DNA of 64,000 bases from Peltaster fructicola (taxonomy: Eukaryota > Ascomycota > Dothideomycetes). The translations under genes were made by a program, and so were the position numbers. Below, piece by piece: positions 47,601 through 60,208 of the stretch. The DNA is taken from NCBI GenBank assembly GCA_001592805.2, contig CP051140.1:3535501-3599500 (forward strand). The letters run 5' to 3'. Under the pieces are notes generated by a model. That model worked only from the letters and a program-made list of their open reading frames with translations, searched no databases and had not been told where the DNA came from. The first letter of the stretch is position 1. Each line of letters starts with the position of its first letter.

Positions 47601-50600
47601 GTTTGGCCTCTAGTTGCTTGGACTCCGGCATACTCTGGTCATCCTGCTGCTCTGGCTGATCGACTGTTGCTGTAGTCTCTGCTCCCGGCTTAAGGGCTAG
47701 ATGTTGTGGACGATGAGGCTGGCCATTGTAATTGGAGACTACAACCAACTCTTTCGTGACCTCGACGAACAGCTTCGGGTCTCGCAACACGAGATGGTGT
47801 AGGTTACGAGTGTATGTAGTGGTGTCCATGCCACGAGATCCAGTTCGCACGGTCTGAAAGGCTAACCGAATCTCTGTCTCCATGGTTTGACGAATGCTTG
47901 CTTTGTTTTCGACAAGATGTCGCATCATCAAAAGGATGGCGCTCTGCAACTTCTCAGACAGAGGTCTCGCAAGCTGTCGGACCATGAGAAAGAGACGAGA
48001 CAGCCAGAGCTTATCGCGCAGCTTATGTGCGATCTCATGGTCTCGTGAGAGGATGACGAGGATTCTGCAAGCAGAGAGGGCAAGACTGTGCTGCTTGCCA
48101 ACCTTCGGCAAGATGTCGACCATGACACAGAACAGCTCGGCACGAGAATCTACCGAAACGATCTGCTCCGGAACCTGTGGCTCTGGCATAGTCTTGAGCG
48201 GATCATCTGCAGGCGGAGGGACAAATTCGATCTGAGCAGGCTGCTCATCCTCCGCGAGAACGCGCTCCACTATCAACAATATCATCTCAACCCATGGCGC
48301 ACATTCTGCACTTGAGTTCAGAGATGATCGCATCCAGGAGACAAGAGCATCGAAGTTGTCCTTAAGCTCTTCCAGAGTCGCTTCAAAGAAGTCGTGATCT
48401 TGCAGAATAAGAGCCACTAAATGAGCGTAAGCTGCAATCTTCTGGTCAGTGGCTTCGGTGCTCTCTTCGGCTTGCAGCGAAAGAAGAGATGACACCAGGG
48501 TGTTGCCCCAATCTGCACGACTGATAGCTCCCTCGCGAGGCGTCGAGAGTGCGGCTTGTACCAGCTCAGCAAGATCAAAAGTGATCTTAGACTCCACGCT
48601 GAGTACCTCCAGACAACGATCAATGAGCTGCGCACGAATCTCGTCTCGCTTATCATTGAGATCATCCACAGTTGTGAAGAGCTGATTGGTGTCTTGTACA
48701 GCACGGTTGGTATTGAAAACCTCACCCTGCAGCATCGAACGTGGGAACAGTTCAGCACCACCAATCTCAGCGAGGTCTTGACGAGCGACATCCTCAGGTA
48801 GACGACCTAGCGAACCAAGATTGCCATCATCAGACATCGAGTCATCAGAGTCTTGGTGTTCTTGAGACGCTACACGGGTGGCTTGTGCGGCTGTCCCTTG
48901 CGTATCTGTGTCCATGGCTCGATCCTCTGCAGTTGTGTTTCTTGTTGGAGTCAGGCTCAAGATTCCTTCTGGGGGTGCGAAGCGTGGTCCAGCGTGATCG
49001 ATTCGTAGTTGGCAATACTCCATTGCCTGTACTTCATGATTGTAACATCGATAGATGGCCTCACGAGCTAGGTCGGCATCTATACCCTCATTGAGAAGCC
49101 TGTCGAGGTGTGAACTATGCCGACGAGGAAAGTGCGGTGGTGACTGCGCAACTTTTCTAGTTGCCTTGTCGCTACGCTTGAAGGCTCGCTCCTCTCCTTC
49201 GGACTTGAGAACATTGCGCAGTATCTCAATGACGAGCTTGATGTTGTGAGCACCGACCTTTGTGATATCGTCTGAGTACCACAGCTTGGACACACTGTTG
49301 ATGATTGTAAACCGCAGTTCCACAAGGAACTGATTAGGCATGAAGTAGTCTGCACTCTCGGGTTGTCGAACTGTAATGAGGCTCGTTTGAGTGGCATCAT
49401 TGATGCACTTGCTGCGAGTGAAGTTGCAGTACAAGCTCAGAAGCGTGTTTAGTCCATGCTCCGCCAGTGATCGCTGCTCGTTGTCGTCAGGCCCTGATGT
49501 ACGCAGCAAGTCACGAAGCTCGGTCTGGCAATCATCTAGTATAGCAAGGCCATCGGCAGCGACGAACTTCCAGAGCGTCAGTGTGGAAGCCTCCTTCTGT
49601 CCGAAGGTCTCCATGTTCGAAGCTGTGCGTAAAAAGATCTTATTCAAGGCTGCCAGGTTGCCATTTAGGTACTTAAGGCGACCCTCACGTGATGACTTGA
49701 CAGAGTAATCTTCGGTGAACCACTTCTTGACAGCCGTGGCCAAGCTGTCAGCCATCACGGCAGCATGATGCTTCTGTAACGAGTCGGCTGTGCGTTTCGG
49801 TGCAACAATCTGACTAGCCGCGGAGAAGAACGCTTCAATGCCCACAGGGACCTGACCAAGCAGGAATCGAAGTAGACGGATGTTCTTGAAGGCCAGCATT
49901 TTCGACGATCTGCTGTCGTCTTGGAAGCCGTCGAAGAATGTCTGGCGATCATCCATGCCCTCGTAAGCGCAGTGTGCACAGTGCATATTAGTATGAATGA
50001 CCCCCTCAGCGTCAACGTTGCGGACGGACAATGCTTCTGACTCAGAGTATGGCTTCCACTCCTTAGGCATGGTATCGAAAAGGACAAAAGCCTCCGATAA
50101 GCACGTACTGTGCACCTTGCCAAGCCCTTCGAACAGACGAGTGTACACATCAGCAAAGTTCATGGTGGATAGTAGTTGGTTGCTGGAGTGAGCACGAGCG
50201 CCAAAGGATGGAGCGTTCAGGACTCGACTGAGGACAATGCAGAGAGCGCACACATTCGCCAGAGCCTTAGCGACATTGCGTTCCTGATCTGCATCTGCAA
50301 TGAGATCGTACTGTGTAAACCGCTTGAAGTATGGCTCTGCCTCAGAGTGTGAGGTGAGGGACTCCAAGCGATTTGTTGCTTCAATTGTGCGTGAGAGAAG
50401 ATCTGGGAGTATCAAGTGCGGCTTCTCTTCGGCCATGCGATTGATCACACTCGCCATCTTTCCAATCACAGGAAATACGCTCAGGTCATATGGAACGGCT
50501 GGCGATGTGATGAAGTCCATGACGATCGAACTTGCACCTGTGTAGCAGAACTTCTGGCACATTGTCGAATTGTGAAAGAAGCCTTCAAGGAACTTGAAGA

Positions 50601-53211
50601 ACGCAGTGATGTATGGGATAGCAGGTGCACGGTTGATGAGTGCTTTTGCAACTACGTCGGTGGTCTCGACACGATCGTCTTCCGACGTGTAAAGCGTTGC
50701 ACTAGACGAGCATTCTCTCAGAGATATAAGAGAGTGTACACGCTTCAAGGCTCGAGTGACGGCGACGAGGATGGACTCTTGTAGACCCGGGTGATGTCGT
50801 GATAGTTCATCGAAGGCATTGCCAATGCTGAAGGCTGTCTGACCTTCCTCCTCCAGTGCGCGCACATGCGGCGGTGACAAAAAGATGTTTAGATATGCGT
50901 CAAGTGCACCTGAGGATAAGAACATAGCCATACCATCCTCATTGAGGCAGATGGCACCGAATGCTGTTGGAATGTCGCAGATCGTCTCGCTGACTGGCAG
51001 CACACCAGGTGCTTGTGGGAACTGAATCTGACCATCGATGACTTTGATCTCATCGTCCTCGGGAGTTGCAGTCTGTGCAATGCCTTCAGGAAGAGGCTTC
51101 TGAATGACGGCTTCCAGGATCCCCTTCGCCAGTCCAGCTTCAGCGATGACTTGGAAGCTAGTGGGCTCGTTATGAATAAAGTTGGTGACTGTGTTGATCG
51201 CAGCATCCCACACATTCGAGCCGAAGATTTTGGCGTTGCCGATGATCTCTCGTAGAGCACCAAGAGTCTGAGGTGAATCGAGTAGGTTGCGCAGTAGACG
51301 GTCGTGCACTCCAGAGTTGTGATCAAACAGGTACACCACAAACTTGAACACAGAGCGAAGTGTAGCCTGCTGGTAATACGGAATACTGTAGTCAACGACT
51401 TTCGACTTCGAGCGCTCTGGCATGCCTTCACCATCACGTACTCGCTGCATGGCTAGTGTAACTTCATAGCTGGCCAGCTCGGTGATGATTTCGAGGCCTC
51501 GAGCGCTAGCAAGCGCTGTGAATGCAGTGGAAATGCCATGGATGAATGAAGTGAGGAAGCCCATGATCTTCTCAAAGACACGCTCAGCACTTGAGGTTCT
51601 GAGAGTCAAAGCTTCAACAAGTATTTCCATGATTCCAGCGGCAACCATTTTCTCAGCACACTTGACGTGGCTGGTTATCTGCGAGATTGTGGTAACGAGT
51701 TCAAAGATAGCGTTGCGCCACTGAATGCGCTGTATCTCCTCAGCATCATCACCTTGTGCCTCGATACGCAAAGAGGCGATGGCATGTCGCAGCTCGTAGT
51801 AGAGAACACCATGGTTGACCGAAACAGCAAGCGCATCCACAATCTCACCAGACTTGTGCTTGCAACGCGCCAGTGACTCGATGGTCTCAAGCACGATAGT
51901 CTCTGTCACCATTGGCAGTGAGCGTTGTCCGCTTGAGCTCGGCTGAAGCAAGTCACACAGCTGAGGTGCAAGATGATAACGTCGGGCTTCGTTCGAGTCG
52001 GGAACGCCGATACGCTCTTGGAACTTAGGTTCGCTGAGAGCGTAGGCTAGGTTCGAGATTGCAAGTAGTCGTGTGTTAAGTAGAGTGCGCACAGAGTCGT
52101 CGTTGTCAGCAAAGGCCTTAGCCACGCGGATGCGATGTAAGAGCTCAAAGTGCTGCTCTTTTGGCACGTGAGGCAGTGCCTCACGGACGAGGTCATGCGA
52201 TGCTGTGGTCGACACATCGGCTGGAGAGATCTCATATGTCTTCGGCAGGTTTGACGGAAAGTACGAATCGCGAGTCTTAGTTGGCGTATCCACGGTTGCA
52301 GTGCTGGCAACTCTATCTCCGATACCTGGACGCGTGGAGTTTGACAATGCAGATGGTCGACGGACTGGCGTCGGCGTTGATGGTGCGTCTACGGTTTCTG
52401 TTTGTGTGACCTCCGTGGACTGTGTGTATGTCATTGAGACTGTTGCCAGCTCCTTACGAAGAGCGACAGGGAAGTCGTTCTTCGCAAGCGCTACAAGATC
52501 TGCAGGGTTGAAGACCACATTGCTGGCAGGCTTGTCCTTTGACTTTGCAGGCGTTTGGGAAGCAGGTGATGCAAAATGTCGTGGTTTGTGAATCGGCTGA
52601 GCCAGCTTGTGCATGTTGTCCAGGTTGATGTTGTAGTGATTGTTTAATAGGAACGCTTGTGCATGTGGGTGGGTGGTCTTAAATCGTGCAACCTGGTAGC
52701 GTTGTGCCAGTCGAAGAGACAGCTGAAGGCAAGCTTGTAGCAGACTCAACGACGTTGTGTGCAGCAAGTCGTTGATGTGGCCACTGCTGGCATATAGACT
52801 GCGATTGCCACATCGCTCGAGAAGCAGACGAGTGAATCCGAGTATGCATTCGATCAAGACTCGATCACCATCTCGTGGGTATGCAACATCAAGCTCCTTC
52901 TCCTCCACTGCAGAACCTGGCTCTTCTGTATCACCTCTTCGAAGTAGCTTACGCTCAAAGGCTTGCGTTTGCGGTCCCACATTCAGTCCATACTCTTGGT
53001 TGAACAGCTCAAAGATGCGATCGAAGCGATCCAGAAGTGGGATCCAGTGATATAGATCGCCGCGTGGATGTGGCCAGAATGAAGGAAACTCGTCGAGCTT
53101 CTTCGGTAGTCGATGCAGAGGCACTGCTGATGCTTCCGTCACGAATTCTGTGATTGCTGGTGATGCGGTCGCATTGTGCCGTTCGGTAGGCACCTTCTTG
53201 ATCTTGCCCAT
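41667..53211 (-). CDS. tom1: HECT E3 ubiquitin ligase, Tom1/Ptr1/HUWE1 orthologue
   Basis: Exons 53211-41811 (11.4 kb, uninterrupted) and 41761-41667 give 3831 residues. The order fits Tom1/HUWE1: N-terminal armadillo-like DUF908/DUF913 regions (about residues 90-820), a UBA-like helix bundle (IDADLAREAIYRCYNHEVQA), a very acidic region with long Asp/Glu runs (about genomic 45.8-46.6 kb), a His-rich run (HHHHHHHNH), a Glu/Ala/Arg coiled coil, DUF4414-type sequence, and the C-terminal HECT domain starting near VRRDEVFMDS. The catalytic Cys is in SHTCFNQLDLPEY (codon 41818-41820), and the chain ends SEYFGFA. The enzyme ubiquitinates nuclear proteins, such as unassembled ribosomal proteins and histones in yeast. 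The only intron (49 bp) falls two codons after the catalytic Cys. Confidence 0.95.
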
Positions 53212-53913
53212 GCTGATGAAGGTATCAGCAGTGGCGAGATCTTTATGGCGAAGTTGGAGGAAAGAGGTGGATTTGGCGAAGCTCGATCATATGTATTGGG
53301 AACGTGATGCGCGTCTGTGTGCCCAGTAGTTCCTGTGTTTGACTCAAGCTGAGCGAGCAACCCAGATTCGAGGTAATCGAGGTTGCGTGTTTGCACACGA
53401 ATGAATAATAAGATCAGGCTCTTGTAGCTTTGCAGATGCTGAACAAGAGGCGTAACAGAGTGCAGGTTCACGATGCCTGGGTGGCGTACTGACAAGACCT
53501 GCTGATCGTTCTTCGCGATGCAAATGACTGAGGATATGAGGGTGAGGAGGAGTGAGGAAGGAGTGTGGTTTGCAAGTTGTTTGACAACTTCCACAGGTCT
53601 ACAGTGATGGACGTGCTCTGCTAACTAGTCGCTTACTAGCTCTGCGGCGGTCCGAGAGCCTCACGATGACGCCAAGAAGTGACGTACCTTGTTCATCAGT
53701 CAATACCGATTGATTCACTACTGTCAAGGATGTGGTACTCAGCAAGGTCGCACTCATCAACATCACGGAGGGAGAAGCCAACGATTTGCAGCAGCGTGAC
53801 AAAAAGAGTTTCTTGCAATCCTGCCATCGTTCACGACCACCAACGTGACTGCCACCGACGACATGTATATGTACAGCAGCCATATGAGACTTCGAGCTGG
53901 ATGCACCTCATGC
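53212..53913. other. tom1 upstream region, nothing else supported
   Basis: 702 bp between the tom1 start and the stop of the next minus-strand gene. Only short frames without domains. Confidence 0.4.
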
Positions 53914-55140
53914 TCACGTGTTACCACTCTTTCGAAGCAGCTTCATCTGTCGCTCTTGAACCTCGAGCTGTCCTGTTTGCTGTGCCCGCTCCCACTCAGT
54001 ATTGATTATGCGGGCAGCATCTGATTGAGACAACTCAGAGACGGCCTCGCGGAGGTCTGGCCTGAAACCCACAGAGGGCACCCCATCAACCACAGATTTC
54101 CGGCGAGAATGTGCTTGCATGATACACTCGATCTGAAGAAGACTTCGTCCAAGGATTTTGCGACCCCCTAGCTTGTGTACAGCGAGCTGTTCCAGTAGAC
54201 ATGGGCGGCTCCAGTCCAAACAAACGACATCAGATTGGTCGAAGTAAGAGCTTCTGTCGTTGCGGTCACGCTCAATGACTAGACCTACGCCATCGGAGTA
54301 CGTCACAGAGTCAGGCTCCTTGAGTTCGAGGTCAGCTGCTAGCACCTTGAGAGCAGCAAGGAAGTCGATTTGGAGACAAGTATTGAGGTCATGCTGTATC
54401 GGAGGCAGTACGATTTGTGTAGCAGCTGGTCTCCTTGCTGCATTGTTCATCTCTCTTGCAAAGTCACGCATGCTCTTGAGTTTCGCCTTGACCAGTGGGG
54501 ACCACTTGCTCGAGGCATCGATCATTCTTCGCAGCATTTCTGCTTGATCGTCAGCGATAGTGGGTGCAGACTGCTGTTCTTCTGTTTGGAGTGCTTGCCC
54601 ATGCTGCCGCGCGGGACTTTGAGACTGCATGACACGTCCATGCGATGGCTCGGCAGGTCGTAGATCGTCGTCATGGGCTTCCGTAGGACGTTCAACTTCC
54701 GATGCAGCTGGCGGGCTTTTTGCATGGTGTTCTAGGTCGAGTGCGGACATCTGTTCGCTCGATGGCTTTGTCACCAGAACCAGCGTCAATGGTGACTTCG
54801 CTCCAGAATGTCTGAGGGAAGGTGAACTTACGGCTCGAATGTGCTCGCTTCGCAAGGTCGTCCGTAGTGACTGCTGCTGTCGTACGGACTTGCGTGATTC
54901 TGGCGAATGATTGTGTCCCAACTTCACCCTGAAACGGCTGAGGTAGTGGGCAGGGATTGCGTTGTGCTGAACAGTCCGCTTCTGCTCCTTAGACGCTGTA
55001 TAGTGTGATTCGAGATCCGATCTCTGCTCTCGTCGCTGTGTTCTGCTGACGAAAGTTTGGTGCACAGGTTCATCAATGGTAATGTCGTCCTCAATATAAG
55101 GCGCAAGCTCAGGCGAAGCCTGCTTCCTCTTTAAAGCCAT
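53914..55140 (-). CDS. Unrecognised protein (408 aa)
   Basis: One exon starting MALKRKQASPELAPYIEDDI. The first half is basic, Ser/Gln-rich and probably disordered. The second half (about residues 200-408) looks folded and charged, with a predicted-helical stretch AEMLRRMIDASSKWSPLVKA, then LQIDFLAALKVLAADLEL, SVTYSDGVGLVIERD and a C-terminal amphipathic part. I recognise no domain, signal peptide or membrane segment. The frame is open further upstream to an in-frame ATG (55266), which would give 450 residues, but that extra part crosses a 47-bp tandem duplication and encodes it in two different frames, so the later start is preferred. Confidence 0.55.
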   Translation of the reverse strand: MALKRKQASPELAPYIEDDITIDEPVHQTFVSRTQRREQRSDLESHYTASKEQKRTVQHNAIPAHYLSRFRVKLGHNHSPESRKSVRQQQSLRTTLRSEHIRAVSSPSLRHSGAKSPLTLVLVTKPSSEQMSALDLEHHAKSPPAASEVERPTEAHDDDLRPAEPSHGRVMQSQSPARQHGQALQTEEQQSAPTIADDQAEMLRRMIDASSKWSPLVKAKLKSMRDFAREMNNAARRPAATQIVLPPIQHDLNTCLQIDFLAALKVLAADLELKEPDSVTYSDGVGLVIERDRNDRSSYFDQSDVVCLDWSRPCLLEQLAVHKLGGRKILGRSLLQIECIMQAHSRRKSVVDGVPSVGFRPDLREAVSELSQSDAARIINTEWERAQQTGQLEVQERQMKLLRKSGNT

Positions 55141-55216
55141 GTATGAACAGGAATGTATGGCACAATCGGCTTCCTCTTTAAAGCCATGTATGAACAGGAA
55201 TGTATGGCACAATCGG
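55123..55216. repeat. 47-bp perfect tandem duplication over a start codon
   Basis: Copies 55123-55169 and 55170-55216 are identical. Each contains the ATGGCTTTAAAGAGG start of the unrecognised gene on the minus strand. Since 47 is not a multiple of three, the upstream ATG (55187) opens an 18-codon frame that ends at 55131, overlapping the main start at 55140. Confidence 0.95.
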
Positions 55217-56634
55217 CTGCTTCGCTGGGCCGCAAACACTTCTCCGTCGATTGATGCCGCTGGCACCTAGATCCAATCTCGAAAAGAGTGTTTGCAATTA
55301 CAGCAATCAATCCAGCATGCGACGCTCGCAGGCGAATGAAAACACCGTCCCACGAGACAGAGATGCATTGTGCAGATGGCAGCAAGAATTGCTTGGTTAG
55401 CGTAGGAGCGGTTGAGCTTCATCCAGGGCCTGAACTCACTTCTTAGAGGCACTGCTCATGTATCGATAGTGATTGCCAACACATCATGCCTTCGTAAAGC
55501 ATCGTTTGCACAGCTGGAAACAAACCTGTGCTGCCTACAACCCATTTTCTACGGAGCAAATCGCGACTTATACATCGCCACTGCTATACCGATGCAGCGC
55601 AGCTGGATGTAGGTGCAGAGAAAGGAATACATGCCATCAACGAAGTTGAGCTTACCGATGGGATAGCAGGTCAGCACCATAAGCGACCTCTCTAGCTGCC
55701 GGAGACAGCATTCGCGCTCCTCCTCAGAGTGTACCAACAGAGTGCTCTTGATTTGAGCCGTCAAAGACGATACCTCTGAACCGCATGATATGCCCGTCCT
55801 ACTCTTGTCCACAGCCTCAGCATTCTTGCATCTTTCCCCAGCAGACCTGCTCAAACGAAGGAGTGATTGCATGCCTTCGACGGTCGTGGTGTGTTGGAAA
55901 AGAAAGCCGCATAGGCGTCAGGGATCAAAAAGTCTAGGTTTGTCTGCGTTGGAGGATTCATGAGCCAGGAAATACACGCGTAAACAGGCCTGCGTACCGA
56001 ACGCAATGACAAGTGATGTCAGAATGCTCGATCAGCATTCCCGGGAGTGGCAAGGGTGCAACGCTCGTTCGGGAATAAGCCAGCACGATCGTCCGGTGTC
56101 CTGTCGAGCTGCTTCCTTCCCACACCCAAGACACAACCATCGGCCTCCGGTCGAGCCACATTGACACACGATCCATGACAAGCATCATAAACACAATCAC
56201 ATGTGAGTTCTATGCTGTCAATTCTTGCATGTGCGCGCAACGAGAAAGGACAATTCTGAGAATACTCATCAGGCCAGATCCTCCGGAGGCATGTGATTCC
56301 TCCGCGGTGCACACAAAGTCCCTACAGCGAAGAGCCCTGGATCACCATGTAGCCATTGGGAGCATTCATGGGGCGCAACGAAGCTGCGAGACTAAATCTG
56401 CTCCTGACGCTAGAATGTCATACATTTCTTGACAGGTCGTCCATTCTCTCTATCGAGCTTAGCAGGCCTGGGGACGCAGATCGTCCGGTCGAACTTCTCG
56501 GTTAGCAGCAAGGCTGCAGTATTGACTATGCGTCAGGCCTGGGGTGAGATGGCGTGGCTCTGGGAGATACCCACACCTGGACATATATCAGTTGAGTGTG
56601 GTCCGTCAGACTTTTCCACAGCAATCACAACAAG
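55217..56634. other. Intergenic stretch, nothing firmly supported
   Basis: 1.4 kb between two divergent genes. A 107-codon minus-strand frame (55549-55872), with a helical EEERECCLRQLERSLMVL stretch, could be a remnant or exon of an unknown gene. No other signal. Confidence 0.35.
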
Positions 56635-57715
56635 ATGGCGACACCACAGAACCCGAAGGACTCCATGAAGTCGACATGGCGACTGGACAAGTCAAAATGG
56701 ACAAGTGATCACCACTTTCTCAACTTCTTCTTCCCAGGTGAGGCTGTGACAGGTCCACCACCAGTCTTCAAGAAGTCAGAGCCAATACCTGTGCTGGCAC
56801 ATTGGTCTGTCGATGTCTGGGTCATTATATTCGCAGCATGGCCCATGGCAGTTCAAGGACTGTACCATTGGGCAACTGGCAGTGGTATGCCAGCCATTGG
56901 CACATTCCTTCTATACTGGTTTGCATTTCAAGCAAATGCTATTCACGAGGTCAAGGTTCTTGGCAGGTTGGGTCAGAAGTGAGTCTGATTGCAGTGAGAT
57001 TCGAGCAGCATTAACACTCGACAGATACGGCTACCTAGATGGAGACACACACGCACGAGATGATGTACCAGACGTGGGCGTGGCAAAGGCAGTGGCAGCG
57101 CTCTTAATGACTACGACAATCCGCCCACTCTTCACTTTGCTCTTGACGTACAACCGATCTGAGCTTCCTCTACCTTCCGTCTGGCTACCTGTCGAGCTCT
57201 TCTTATACTCGATCGTGCTGGACTTCTTCTTCTATTGCTACCACCGTGCCTGTCACGAGGTGGACTGGCTGTGGCAATATCACCGAACACACCACTTGAC
57301 AAAGCACCCAAATCCGTTCCTTTCAGCATATGCAGACCACGAGCAAGAGTTCTTGGAGATTGCATTCATCCCTATAGCCACCTGGTGTGTCCTCAGGGTG
57401 TGTGGCTTTCCGATGGGTTTCTACGACTGGTGGATCTGCCATGAGTTTATTGTCTTTGCAGAAGCTATGGGACACAGCGGCATCAGGCTGCACGTCACGG
57501 CTCCAGGCCTGTCACGACACCTGCTCAGTGCTTTTGGATGTGAGCTGCTCGGTGAAGACCATGACATCCACCACCGGAAGGGCTACAGGAAGAGCTACAA
57601 CTACGGCAAGCAAACCAGACTGTGGGATGTGCTGTTCGGCACCTGTGGACCTCGTTACGAGACGGCTGAGGCTAACATCGATCATTCAAACCAAGTGATC
57701 TTACCGCTGCTGTAA
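56635..57715 (+). CDS. Fatty acid hydroxylase/sterol desaturase superfamily protein
   Basis: Exons 56635-56978 and 57025-57715 (46-bp intron) give 344 residues. The His boxes that hold the di-iron centre are present: HRACH and HRTHH in the stretch YHRACHEVDWLWQYHRTHH, and EDHDIHH near residue 305; a further HEFI/MGHSGIRLH segment adds His ligands. Several membrane segments surround them, so it is an ER-type integral membrane oxygenase. The superfamily includes sterol C-5 desaturase, C-4 methyl oxidase and sphingolipid hydroxylase. This one is more divergent and its substrate is unknown; a secondary-metabolism role is possible but no cluster is visible. Confidence 0.88.
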
Positions 57716-58545
57716 AGGGTCAATCGATAAACGACTTATTATACCGTGTACATAAATGATCGAATGAGAATGATCCAGTCTGTCAGCACACCATTCCATT
57801 GGCAGCGTGGGGGCCTATCAACAACAGTGATAAGAGGTGCAATGTACTTTCTCGTCTGTCCAGAGCCTCGTCACATCTTCCATCCCATCGTCTGATCATT
57901 GCGCTCGCCTTGCACCCTTTCTCGCTGTATTCCGACCTGTAATCGCCAAGAACAATGCATAATGGAGTTATCGCTGGTGGTCAGCAAGGCGTGCACAGGC
58001 GACATCGCTCGAGCACTTCGAACTCGACGAATCACTTCTCTGCGACGGTGAGTTTCCTTCCAGCACTGTCCCTCGATCACTAGACGAACTCGACGCTCTC
58101 ACATCCGACATCCCGGTTACTGGCGATCAAAATGATCTATTCAGGTCCCGAAGAGCACGATTGGACAGATCTTGGTCCCCATGACGGCACGAGACTCATT
58201 GACACCGGCTCTTTCCTCCCCGCACTTTGCGCATCAGGGACCAGGCATTGAAACATTTTGAGAAGTGTTATTGCTGCACAACTACTTCATAGAGAGGACA
58301 CCAGTCGCTCAGTTGGAGTTGCAGCTTGGGTACAGCACCTCAATCGCCTTCGCTCGATCCGCCAAAGCACGAGCAAGCAGAATCCGAAGTATAGCAAGCT
58401 CGGCCAGCGATAGGCTGCCAGATGTACTTGTTACGAAGACATCGAGCATTTGCGTCACAAACCGAGGACCTCACGACTGAATGCTCACAAGCCTAAAGCC
58501 TTGAGCACTGCTTGTCTTTCGACTCCAAGGTTTCGACTACCAATC
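57716..58545. other. Intergenic stretch, nothing supported
   Basis: 830 bp before the PFK-2 gene. It presumably holds the promoter. Short frames only. Confidence 0.4.
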
Positions 58546-60106
58546 ATGGACTCAATCCTACCACCGGCTGCCCTGGAAGCACATGATAGCGGCAATGCGT
58601 CCACGAGACTCGGCCCAGCGAAGGCATCGCAAAGCGATTTCATGTTTCCTACCACAAGAACACGAGCAAGCTCAGGAGCGCGAGCTAATGGAGTCGGCGT
58701 GCAGGTTGAAGATACACGGATATGTGTGGTTATGGTCGGTCTGCCAGCCAGAGGCAAGAGCTTGATTGCACAGAAAGGTATGGTGGAGCTTCATTCCACG
58801 TGAGTGTGCTGACAACCGTTGGTAGTCGTCAGATATCTTGGATGGCTCTCAGTCCATGCAAAGTGCTTCAATGTAGGCTCATACCGACGTACCGCTACAC
58901 CACAGCCGAATGCAAGCTTCTTCGACACTTCTAACAAGGAGGGCGAGCGGCTCCGAAAAGCAGCTGCAGAAGCTGCAGTAGCGGATATGGTGAAATGGTT
59001 CCGAAACACTGGCAACACTGTTGCGATTCTCGATGCCACCAACAGCACCAAGTCCAGACGACGATGGATCAAAGATCGATGTGATGCTGAAGGCATTGAG
59101 ACATTGTTCGTCGAGAGCAAGTGCGATGACGAAGACTTGATCATGAGCAACATCAAGGAAGTGAAGACGACAAGCCCTGACTATGTTGGTCAAGATCCAG
59201 AAGAGGCCGCTAAGGACTTCAGGGAGAGGATTCGAATGTATGAGCGAGTGTATCAGACGCTGGATGAGGACGAGTCGGACTTGACATACTGCAAGATCAT
59301 CAATGTGGGCAGCCAGGTGATTATCAATCGTCTGCAGGACTACTTGCAAAGTCGAGTTGTCTACTACCTGATGAACCTGCACATCAAGCCGAGGAGCATC
59401 TGGGTCAGCCGAGTGAGTATGTCGCATGAACATCGTACAACACTAACGTGAACAGCACGGCGAATCTATGTACAACCTCTCTGGTAAGATCGGCGGCGAC
59501 GCAGACATCTCGGAACGTGGCGAAGCATATGCTCGCACGCTGCCTGATCTTGTGAAGAACTCTGCTGGAGACCTACCACTCACTGTGTGGACATCCACAC
59601 TAAAGCGCACCAACCAGACGGCGCGTTTCCTTCCATACGAGAAACTCTCCTGGAAAGCACTGGACGAACTCGATTCTGGTGTCTGCGATGGTTTGACGTA
59701 TGCTGAAATAGAAGAACAGTTTCCTCAGGACTTCAAGGCACGAGACGCAGACAAGTACAACTACCGCTACCTCGGTGGAGAATCGTACAGGGACGTCGTC
59801 ATTCGTCTCGAGCCTATCATCATGGAACTTGAACGAAGCGAGAACATATTGATCGTTACTCATCAGGCAGTGCTGCGCTGCATCTATGCGTACTTCATGG
59901 GTGTGGACCAGGAGCGCAGTCCGTGGATGGAGGTACCACTGCACTGTCTGATCAAGCTCACTCCAAGAGCCTACAAGACCGAGGAGGAAAGATTCTACGC
60001 AAACATTCCGGCAGTCAGCACATGGCGTGAGAAGGGTAGCAAGGCTGTGCATGCAGACAACCCTGCGAGTCAAAGCCCATTGTTGCAAGGACAGACGAAA
60101 GACTAA
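58546..60106 (+). CDS. 6-phosphofructo-2-kinase/fructose-2,6-bisphosphatase
   Basis: Exons 58546-58777, 58826-59412 and 59456-60106 give 489 residues. The kinase domain has the P-loop MVGLPARGKS (about residue 67), followed across the first intron by VVRYLGWLSVHAKCFNVGSY, and DATNST further on. The bisphosphatase domain has SRHGESMYNL, whose catalytic His is kept and which spans the second intron, and VTHQAVLRCIYAYFM. So both activities look intact, unlike yeast kinase-only paralogues. The enzyme sets the level of fructose-2,6-bisphosphate, the activator of glycolytic PFK-1. The Ser-rich N-terminus (residues 1-55) may carry regulatory phosphorylation. Confidence 0.95.
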
Positions 60107-60208
60107 CGATAACGAGTGTACATATCACAGTGGACAGCATAGCGTGGGCGTTGACTAGAAGCTGCATATTCTCTACTCTGAAGTATGATATGAGAGATGT
60201 ATCTCTAC

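Noticed and set aside
55549-55872. 107-codon minus-strand frame with a helical stretch
   Set aside because: Could be a gene remnant, but no motif or start/splice evidence allows a call.
53914-60106. Secondary-metabolite gene cluster around the hydroxylase
   Set aside because: No backbone synthase, P450, transporter or cluster regulator nearby; the neighbours are an orphan and a core glycolysis regulator.
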